In this document: piece by piece, positions 5,850 through 9,501 of the stretch | How positions within the stretch are numbered: the stretch's first letter is position 1 | Layout of the letters: each line of letters begins with the position of its first letter | Source: Oscillospiraceae bacterium | GTDB lineage: Bacteria > Bacillota > Clostridia > Oscillospirales > Ruminococcaceae | Length of the DNA stretch: 9,501 bases | NCBI GenBank assembly: GCA_017424665.1 | Contig: JAFOYK010000015.1 | Location: 1 to 9,501, forward strand | Reading direction: 5' to 3' | Notes under the pieces: generated by a model | Seen by the model: only the letters and a program-made list of their open reading frames with translations | Databases searched by the model: none | What the model was told of the DNA's origin: nothing | Made by a program: the position numbers and the translations under genes

Positions 5850-5893
5850 ATTATTTCATTCCTTTCTGGATAGATAATCTTCTACAAATATCT

Positions 5894-5922
5894 ATAATAA
5901 CATTATATTATATTAAAAACAA
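5894..5922 (-). promoter_or_regulatory. Predicted sortase promoter
   Basis: On the minus strand, TTGTTT (5917-5922), 17 bp and TATTAT (5894-5899) precede the sortase start by about 45 bp. The region is very AT-rich and has other TATAAT-like hexamers, so the exact position is uncertain. No clear terminator separates it from the upstream CBS gene, so some read-through is possible. Confidence 0.45.
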
Positions 5923-5991
5923 GTCGGATTACGCTAAAATCCTATTAAATAAGTGTGTTTTTTTGCTGTTTTTGCTGCATTTTAAGGAAAA

Positions 5992-6690
5992 TTATTTTCC
6001 GAGAACGTCCCAGGGCGAAATTGTTCCGAGAAGTTTTCCGTTTTCTTTTCCGTTGGAAGTTACAAAAACCATCGCAAGGCGCTTTCCGCCGGAATAGGTT
6101 TTTTCAAAAATATCCTTAAGTTCGTCAACGTAAAGATCCTTTTCAACAAAGCGGTAAACCTCGCTGTTATGGTGTTCAAAAGAAACGTAATTTTTTGCGT
6201 CCCCGAAAGAATAATCCGAACCAAGAGGCTCGCCCTTTTTGTCGGCGATGATATGAAGGAAAGAAACCGCGGTGAAAACGCCGCAAACTTTTCCGTTTTC
6301 ATCAAGAACCGGAACATGACCGGTGGGGATCTTTGTCATTCTTCCAAGGGTTCCCTTGACGCTGTCGGAAGTTTTTCTGTAAAAAAGGCGGTTCATGGGA
6401 ACCATTATTTCGCCGCAGGTTTTGCGTTCTTTAAGGGAATCTATGGTTTTCTGAAGAAAATTTATCATTTCCCTCGAAGGTTCAACCGGATATTCCCCGC
6501 CGATTTTCTGCTTATGCTGAAGAAGGTTTCTTACTTCCTGGCAATATTTTATCTCTTCGCGGAAAGGGCGGTATTCGTCCCTTTTCGAAAGAAAATTCGT
6601 GACAGAATCCCAATCGTTAAGCCCGAAAGTGTCTTTGACAATGGCCTCAAGCTCTTTGAATTTCTGAATATATTCGTCCGCGTTGCTCAA
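5992..6690 (-). CDS. CBS-pair protein with HEPN-like helical N-terminus
   Basis: This 232-residue cytoplasmic protein is of unknown specific role. Residues about 92-150 and 177-230 form two CBS motifs (for example HVPVLDENGKVCGVFTAVSFL and LAMVFVTSNGK with GKLLGTISPWDVL), a Bateman module that usually senses adenine nucleotides. The first 90 residues are predicted helical and contain RNLLQH, an RxxxxH motif (Arg54, His59) preceded by acidic and aromatic residues, as in HEPN domains, many of which are RNases. The homology call for CBS is firm; the HEPN call is tentative and rests on the motif and helicity. The start is UUG with AAAAGGAG (6701-6708) ten bases upstream; the next in-frame Met is residue 75. 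It has its own promoter divergent from the isomerase gene. Confidence 0.82.
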   Translation of the reverse strand: MSNADEYIQKFKELEAIVKDTFGLNDWDSVTNFLSKRDEYRPFREEIKYCQEVRNLLQHKQKIGGEYPVEPSREMINFLQKTIDSLKERKTCGEIMVPMNRLFYRKTSDSVKGTLGRMTKIPTGHVPVLDENGKVCGVFTAVSFLHIIADKKGEPLGSDYSFGDAKNYVSFEHHNSEVYRFVEKDLYVDELKDIFEKTYSGGKRLAMVFVTSNGKENGKLLGTISPWDVLGK

Positions 6691-6727
6691 GGAAAATCAG
6701 CTCCTTTTAAAAGGATTTTATAAAAAT

Positions 6728-6756
6728 ATTATACATTCAATCACAGACGAAAACAA
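6728..6756 (-). promoter_or_regulatory. Predicted promoter of CBS-domain gene
   Basis: On the minus strand, TTGTTT (6751-6756), 17 bp and TATAAT (6728-6733). The leader is about 30 nt before the UUG start. It is divergent from the plus-strand promoter at 6767-6795. Confidence 0.7.
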
Positions 6757-6766
6757 GGGATAAGCC

Positions 6767-6795
6767 TTGTAACTTAATGTAAAAAAGTGTATAAT
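6767..6795 (+). promoter_or_regulatory. Predicted promoter of isomerase-like gene
   Basis: TTGTAA (6767-6772), 17 bp and TATAAT (6790-6795). Initiation near 6802 gives a leader of about 32 nt that carries AAGGGAG (6818-6824) before the ATG. Confidence 0.72.
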
Positions 6796-6833
6796 AAAAT
6801 CGAAAAATTATTGTCCGAAGGGAGTTTTTAATA

Positions 6834-7904
6834 ATGCCCAGAGCAGATGAAGGCCTTGCCTTCCTTCTCAGATATGAAAACGTAGCATGGTATGAAGACG
6901 GAAAAGTAAGAATTCTTGACCGCCGCTGTTACCCCCACCCCATCAAATTCGTTACCTGCAACACTTCCGAAGAAGTTGCAAACGCAATGAGAGATATGAT
7001 CGTCCAGAGCGCAGGCCCTTACCTCGCTTGCGGAATGGGAATGGTCCTTGCCGCATATGAAGCAAAAGATATGCCTTACGACAAAGCAATGGAACACATC
7101 CGCTATGCTCAGGACCTTATGGTAAACGCAAGACCCACCACCGCAAAACGCATTAAAATCATCACCGATTCCTGTGTTGCTGCCGCTGAAGAAGCTTATG
7201 CAGCAGGCGAAAAAGACGCCATCCAGGCAACCTTCGACAGAATCATCGCTCTTACCGACAACCGCTATAACAAAATCGGCGAAGTTGCGAAACACCTTGT
7301 TTCCAAATTCCCGGACGAAGGCACCGTTATGACCCAGTGCTATGCTGAAACCATTCTCGGTTTCATGTGCAAGGAAATCAAAGCCCAGGGCAAGAAAATC
7401 AAATTCGTCTGCCCCGAAACCAGACCTTATTTCCAGGGCGCCCGTCTTACCGCTTCCGTTCTTCACGATATGGGATTTGACGTAACCGTTATCACCGATA
7501 ACATGCCCGGCTGGACCATGCACGAAAAGAAAGTTGACGTATTTACCTGCGCGGCAGACGCTATCACCATGGACGGCGTTGTTATCAACAAAGTCGGTAC
7601 TTTCCAGATCGCTCTTGCGGCAAAATACTGGGGAATTCCTTTCTATGTAACCGGAACTCCCGATAAATGCCACCCCTTCGCAAAGGACGTTAAAATCGAA
7701 GAGCGTGACCCTAACATGGTTCTTGAAGCTCTCGGAACCAGAACCGCTGTTGAAGGCGTAAGCGGATTCTATCCCGCATTCGACAAAACTCCCCCGGAAC
7801 TCGTTACCGGCTTTGTCACCGACAAAGGCATCTATGACGGCGACAAACTCTGGGATTATTACAACGGCGACGACGGCACCGGCGAATACGAACTTATCGT
7901 TTAA
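6834..7904 (+). CDS. eIF2B/MtnA-family sugar-phosphate isomerase
   Basis: This 356-residue cytoplasmic protein aligns along its whole length with S-methyl-5-thioribose-1-phosphate isomerase (MtnA), which converts an aldose 1-phosphate to a ketose 1-phosphate. Shared features are NARPTTAKRI (98-107), TQCYAE with the expected catalytic Cys169, PETRPYFQGARLTA (194-207), ITDNMPGWTM (220-229), the Asp242 region AADAITMDG, INKVGT (251-256), KIEERDP (287-293) and the NPAFD-like YPAFDKTPPEL near the end. The phosphate-binding VRGAPAIG motif of canonical MtnA is replaced by VQSAGPYLACG (57-67), so the Arg is lost, and GADRIAxNGD is altered to AADAITMDGVV. The fold and isomerase chemistry are likely; the true substrate is uncertain. 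No other methionine-salvage genes are nearby. The gene has its own promoter and a good AAGGGAG site nine bases before ATG. Confidence 0.85.
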   Translation: MPRADEGLAFLLRYENVAWYEDGKVRILDRRCYPHPIKFVTCNTSEEVANAMRDMIVQSAGPYLACGMGMVLAAYEAKDMPYDKAMEHIRYAQDLMVNARPTTAKRIKIITDSCVAAAEEAYAAGEKDAIQATFDRIIALTDNRYNKIGEVAKHLVSKFPDEGTVMTQCYAETILGFMCKEIKAQGKKIKFVCPETRPYFQGARLTASVLHDMGFDVTVITDNMPGWTMHEKKVDVFTCAADAITMDGVVINKVGTFQIALAAKYWGIPFYVTGTPDKCHPFAKDVKIEERDPNMVLEALGTRTAVEGVSGFYPAFDKTPPELVTGFVTDKGIYDGDKLWDYYNGDDGTGEYELIV

Positions 7905-7910
7905 TAAAAA

Positions 7911-8046
7911 AGGCTTCCCCTTGATGCGGTGTTGTCCAAATCTTTGATTTGGTTAACAACACCCACGCAAGATTGTCCCGCAAGCGAAGCGAGCGGATGA
8001 CAATTACTGCCGGGGAAGCTGTCACCGAAGGTGACTGATGAGGTGT
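7911..8046. repeat. Composite palindromic intergenic repeat element
   Basis: GGCTTCCCC (7912-7920) pairs with GGGGAAGCT (8012-8020), enclosing two further hairpins. One is TGCGGTGTTGT (7925-7935) with ACAACACC/CGCA (7956-7969) and inner CCAAATC/GATTTGG (7936-7942, 7946-7952). The other is ATTGTC (7972-7977) with GACAAT (7999-8004) and inner CCGC/GCGG. A last hairpin, GTCACC-GAA-GGTGAC (8021-8035), follows outside. There is no open reading frame of note. The outer part resembles short palindromic repeats I recall as widespread in gut Clostridia; the 90-bp interior looks like a second repeat nested in the loop. A-runs flank both ends. Confidence 0.7.
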
Positions 8047-8049
8047 AAA

Positions 8050-8085
8050 AAAAGCTCTATTGTTCAGTTGAACAATAGAGCTTTT
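8050..8085. terminator. Bidirectional terminator between isomerase and XRE genes
   Basis: AGCTCTATTGTTC (8053-8065) and GAACAATAGAGCT (8070-8082) form a 13-bp stem with an AGTT loop, extended by AAA/TTT pairs on both sides. It lies one base past the XRE stop codon on the minus strand and is also the first plausible terminator for the plus-strand isomerase gene, beyond the repeat element. Confidence 0.9.
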
Positions 8086-8086
8086 A

Positions 8087-8311
8087 TTATGCAAATATAT
8101 CATCAAAATTTACTTTTAAAATTTCTTTTAATAAAATTATTTCATCCGGATACAAATGACGCTGTCCGACTTCGATTTTTGCAACAGCACTTCTTGTTAT
8201 GTCACAGCCATGCAATTGAAGTTGTGCGGCAAGTTCTTCTTGTGTAAGCTTTGCTTTTTCACGCAGGTTTCGGATATTTTTACCTATCCTTTTCTCAACA
8301 TCTATGTTCAT
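8087..8311 (-). CDS. Small XRE-family HTH repressor (unit 1)
   Basis: This 74-residue protein consists almost only of a helix-turn-helix of the XRE/Cro-CI type. RIGKNIRNLREKAKLTQEELAAQLQLHG is followed by ITRSAVAKIEVGQRHLYPDEIILLKEILKV, the usual pattern of XRE helices 2-3 and the conserved KIE-G-R turn, ending NFDDIFA. The ATG at 8311 is preferred over the in-frame GTG at 8332 because homology starts near VEKRIG, AGAGAG sits about nine bases upstream of the ATG, and the GTG has no ribosome binding site and overlaps a repressor half-site. The gene faces a divergent small plus-strand gene across an inverted-repeat operator, which is the typical layout of an autoregulated repressor. There is no effector domain. 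Confidence 0.88.
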   Translation of the reverse strand: MNIDVEKRIGKNIRNLREKAKLTQEELAAQLQLHGCDITRSAVAKIEVGQRHLYPDEIILLKEILKVNFDDIFA

Positions 8312-8326
8312 ACAACACTCTCTGTC

Positions 8327-8346
8327 TTGCACTTATTTAAGAACAA
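8327..8346. promoter_or_regulatory. Secondary, degenerate operator for XRE unit 1
   Basis: TTGCACTTAT (8327-8336) is identical, in reverse complement, to the right half of the main operator. With GAACAA (8341-8346) at the same 8-bp separation it makes a weak second site (4 of 6 in the second arm). It sits just upstream of the XRE ATG. Confidence 0.45.
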
Positions 8347-8351
8347 ACTTC

Positions 8352-8380
8352 TTGACATTATTATATGGGAGTGTTAATAT
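8352..8380 (+). promoter_or_regulatory. Strong promoter for small gene at 8430
   Basis: TTGACA (8352-8357) is a perfect -35, followed by 17 bp and TAATAT (8375-8380) with an extended TGT element (8372-8374). Transcription would begin near 8387, inside the operator at 8381-8408. A weaker minus-strand promoter for the XRE gene (TATAAT at 8360-8365) overlaps it, with its -35 region also inside the operator. Confidence 0.75.
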
Positions 8381-8408
8381 TATTTTGCACCTATATAAGT
8401 GCAAAATA
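8381..8408. promoter_or_regulatory. Main operator of XRE unit 1
   Basis: TATTTTGCAC (8381-8390) and GTGCAAAATA (8399-8408) are perfect 10-bp inverted arms around CTATATAA, whose central TATATA is itself palindromic. The site covers the start point of the plus-strand promoter and the -35 of the minus-strand promoter. A bound XRE dimer could therefore repress both directions. Confidence 0.75.
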
Positions 8409-8429
8409 AATTTTTGTGTGGTATTTATT

Positions 8430-8660
8430 GTGAAAAAGCGAAAGAAAATCCAATTTTCTGAAAAAAGCCAAGAAGGTGTTTGCGCCGAAAACGAAAAATT
8501 TTCATGTTATGATGACGAAGAGAAAGCTGCTCTTTGCGGATATATTCCGATGACGAAGGAAATTTTTAAAAATTGTCGCAACCTTGCGTTTGCGGTTTGG
8601 GATATACAGACGATTCATTATCTTATAACAAATTTTCCTGAATTTAAAGAAAAATTATGA
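8430..8660 (+). CDS. Small hypothetical protein under XRE control
   Basis: This possible 76-residue protein is not recognised. It starts with a basic VKKRKK stretch, has a Cys-rich acidic middle (VCAENEKFSCYDDEEKAALC) and ends with ITNFPEFKEKL; no signal peptide or membrane segment is evident. The start is uncertain: GTG at 8430 and an in-frame GTG at 8418 both lack a good ribosome binding site. What supports it as a gene is the strong extended promoter upstream, the operator, and a terminator shortly after the stop codon. Four cysteines in a short span might bind metal, but the spacing fits no motif I know. It could be the regulated partner of the XRE repressor, or the transcript could act as RNA. 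Confidence 0.5.
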   Translation: MKKRKKIQFSEKSQEGVCAENEKFSCYDDEEKAALCGYIPMTKEIFKNCRNLAFAVWDIQTIHYLITNFPEFKEKL

Positions 8661-8672
8661 ATGTAAAAGCAG

Positions 8673-8701
8673 GGCGGGAGCTTGCTCCCGCCTTTTCTTT
8701 T
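8673..8701 (+). terminator. Terminator after small gene at 8430
   Basis: GGCGGGAG (8673-8680) pairs with CTCCCGCC (8685-8692) around a CTTG loop, followed by a TTTTCTTTTTT run. It lies about a dozen bases after the TGA of the small gene. Confidence 0.88.
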
Positions 8702-8703
8702 TT

Positions 8704-8754
8704 CGGAACGGTCAAGACCGTTCCCTACAGTAGGGGCGGATATCATCCGCCCGC
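8704..8754. repeat. Head-to-head pair of GTAGGG-type palindromic repeats
   Basis: Two hairpin units face each other. Unit A, read on the minus strand, is GTAGGG, an AACGGTC...GACCGTT stem, then CCG (8728-8704). Unit B, on the plus strand, is GTAGGG (8730-8735; the first base of its stem is shared), a GGGCGGAT (8734-8741) / ATCCGCCC (8745-8752) stem, then CCG. The outer GTAGGG and CCG are the same while the stem sequences differ yet remain complementary. The junction CCCTAC-A-GTAGGG is itself palindromic. I recall similar units as abundant in gut Clostridia. They contain no reading frame. Confidence 0.7.
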
Positions 8755-8792
8755 AAAAAAGCACCCTTGTTTATTTGAGCAAGGGTGCTTTT
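8755..8792. terminator. Terminator of XRE unit 2
   Basis: GCACCCTTG (8761-8769) and CAAGGGTGC (8780-8788) form a 9-bp stem with a 10-nt loop. A-run (8755-8760) and T-run flank it, so on the minus strand it ends the second XRE gene just after its stop at 8794. Confidence 0.88.
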
Positions 8793-8793
8793 G

Positions 8794-9009
8794 TTATTTA
8801 TACGGTTTTATTTCATCTGTAAGGCCAAGGATATAATCTGTGCTTGTATTATAATATTGCGCAAGTTTTATCAATGCCCAGACGGGAATTTCGTGTATGC
8901 CTTTTTCGTATCTGCGGTACACTTCACGCTTGCATTCAAGCAAATCAGCAATTTCCTGTTGGGTTTTATCGGAATCTGTTCTTAAATCAGCCAATCTTTG
9001 AAAAAACAT
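8794..9009 (-). CDS. Small XRE-family HTH repressor (unit 2)
   Basis: This 71-residue single-domain XRE repressor has RLADLRTDSDKTQQEIADLL, then CKREVYRRYEKGIHEIPVWALIKLAQYYN and TSTDYILGLTDE, the classic pattern of phage-type and chromosomal XRE regulators that end in a DYILG(L/R)TD motif. The start ATG has GAGGTGA (9016-9022) six bases upstream. It is divergent from the membrane-protein gene starting at 9109. The shared 99-bp region carries two operator-like 20-bp palindromes overlapping the divergent promoter, so it most likely represses that gene and itself. It is clearly distinct in sequence from the XRE protein at 8087-8311, so it is not a recent duplicate. Confidence 0.92.
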   Translation of the reverse strand: MFFQRLADLRTDSDKTQQEIADLLECKREVYRRYEKGIHEIPVWALIKLAQYYNTSTDYILGLTDEIKPYK

Positions 9010-9030
9010 TCAGCATCACCTCATAAGGCT

Positions 9031-9050
9031 ATGCTACTATTTTGTTGCAT
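9031..9050. promoter_or_regulatory. Operator O1 of XRE unit 2
   Basis: The 20-bp site begins ATGCTACTAT and ends TGTTGCAT. Seven of ten positions are symmetric. It contains the -35 hexamer TTGCAT of the plus-strand promoter. Its centre lies 33 bp, about three helical turns, from that of O2. Confidence 0.6.
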
Positions 9051-9073
9051 TAAATATTGAAATATGCTACAAT
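9045..9073 (+). promoter_or_regulatory. Promoter of membrane-protein gene at 9109
   Basis: TTGCAT (9045-9050), a 17-bp spacer and TACAAT (9068-9073), with an extended TGC element (9065-9067) before the -10. The -35 lies in O1 and the -10 in O2. Initiation near 9080 leaves a leader of about 30 nt. Confidence 0.75.
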
Positions 9074-9083
9074 ATTGTGGCAT
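9064..9083. promoter_or_regulatory. Operator O2 of XRE unit 2
   Basis: ATGCTACAAT (9064-9073) followed by ATTGTGGCAT (9074-9083) is a 20-bp palindrome with nine of ten positions symmetric. It covers the extended -10 of the plus-strand promoter, so repressor binding would occlude it. Confidence 0.7.
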
Positions 9084-9108
9084 AATAAAATGTTTTCGGA
9101 GGCACAAA

Positions 9109-9501
9109 ATGGCTGATTCACAAAATACATACCAAAACGACGTTAAAATAAAAGAACAGGAAAACAAATTCGGAAATATAATAGTTGGAGTTTTTATTGC
9201 GCTTTGTGTTATAATCGGAGGATATTTTGCGTACGATTCTCAAATTACTGCCTCGTATGAGGCTGGTTACGAGGCCGGATACGACGAAGCGAAAGTCGAA
9301 GAATATAATAAGGGCTATAAAAAAGGTAAAGAAGAGGGCAAGAAACTAGGTTATTCCGATGGATATAGCGATGGATATAATCAGGGAAAAGAAGACGCAA
9401 AATCTTCTTCAAAAGGCTCTTCCAAATCCTCTTCGGGTTCAAATAATTATAGCAGCGGTTCATCAGGTTATAATAATTATTCTTCTTCAAGCAATGAAAA
9501 A
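9109..9501 (+). CDS. Membrane-anchored YxxG-repeat protein, 3' end outside window
   Basis: 131 codons are visible with no stop before the window ends. ATG is preceded by GGAGG (9098-9102) at six bases. Residues 1-21 are polar, about 22-42 are a single membrane segment (NIIVGVFIALCVIIGGYF), and there is no cleavage-type signal, so an N-in anchor with the rest outside the cell is likely. From Tyr50 to Ala97 the sequence is twelve unbroken tetrads (YEAG, YEAG, YDEA, KVEE, YNKG, YKKG, KEEG, KKLG, YSDG, YSDG, YNQG, KEDA). Such Gly-every-four arrays favour tightly packed helices. From about 98 on it is Ser/Gly/Asn/Tyr-rich low complexity. No enzyme or known named family is recognised. Control by the divergent XRE repressor is indicated by operators over its promoter. 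Function unknown. Confidence 0.85.
   Translation, partial: MADSQNTYQNDVKIKEQENKFGNIIVGVFIALCVIIGGYFAYDSQITASYEAGYEAGYDEAKVEEYNKGYKKGKEEGKKLGYSDGYSDGYNQGKEDAKSSSKGSSKSSSGSNNYSSGSSGYNNYSSSSNEK

Noticed and set aside
4230..5873. A 547-codon open frame on the plus strand opposite the sortase gene
   Set aside because: It is the antisense shadow of the sortase. Its translation is rich in Phe, Gly and Asn with no domain, whereas the minus frame has the His, Cys and Arg sortase residues.
5935..5991. A terminator after the CBS gene
   Set aside because: The only stem (GGAAAAT/ATTTTCC around the stop codon) is short and AT-rich and the following sequence has broken A/C runs on the transcript strand; not convincing.
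6828..7673. A 281-codon minus-strand frame opposite the isomerase gene
   Set aside because: Shadow frame rich in Phe, Val, Cys and His; the plus-strand frame matches the eIF2B/MtnA family along its whole length.
8312..8332. GTG at 8332 as the start of the first XRE protein
   Set aside because: No ribosome binding site and the codon lies in an operator half-site; the ATG at 8311 is better placed.
9245..9490. An 81-codon minus-strand frame at the right end
   Set aside because: It lies opposite the YxxG-repeat membrane protein, which has a promoter, operator and GGAGG site on the plus strand.

Overview
The window looks like chromosomal DNA from a low- to mid-GC Gram-positive bacterium of the Clostridia, most plausibly a gut member of the Oscillospirales or a relative. 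The evidence is a Rex redox repressor, a QueT-type transporter with a preQ1 leader, a class B sortase, strong AGGAGG-type ribosome binding sites, several UUG starts, TTGACA/TATAAT promoters and many GC-rich hairpins followed by T-runs. Genus-level placement cannot be supported from sequence reading alone.

Layout: (1) 149-2171, minus strand: a two-gene pseudouridine catabolic operon. psuK (kinase with a fused N-terminal winged helix) is followed by psuG (pseudouridine-5'-phosphate glycosidase), with a terminator after psuG. (2) 2478-3116, plus strand: rex, sharing a bidirectional terminator with (3) a DUF523 protein (3149-3583, minus), whose leader carries three copies of a 9-nt repeat. (4) 3711-4199, minus: queT, preceded by a compact preQ1-I riboswitch that runs into its Shine-Dalgarno sequence. 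(5) 4332-5849, minus: a class B sortase with a long, repeat-rich cytoplasmic N-terminus. (6) 5992-6690, minus: a CBS-pair protein with an N-terminal helical region containing a HEPN-like RxxxxH motif. (7) 6834-7904, plus, divergent from (6): an eIF2B/MtnA-family sugar-phosphate isomerase lacking the usual RGAP motif. (8) 7905-8793: structured repeats and terminators surrounding a small XRE repressor and a divergently transcribed small unknown protein. (9) 8794-9501: a second XRE repressor divergent from a membrane-anchored protein with YxxG tetrad repeats that runs off the window.

The left half is housekeeping and salvage. Pseudouridine breakdown gives uracil and ribose 5-phosphate, QueT probably imports a queuosine precursor, and Rex reads NADH/NAD+. 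The right end is different: two consecutive units, each a small XRE repressor facing a small plus-strand gene across an intergenic region with its own inverted-repeat operator, separated by dispersed palindromic repeats. That end looks like accessory DNA and is where undescribed biology is most likely. No tRNA, rRNA, CRISPR array, transposase or integrase was seen.
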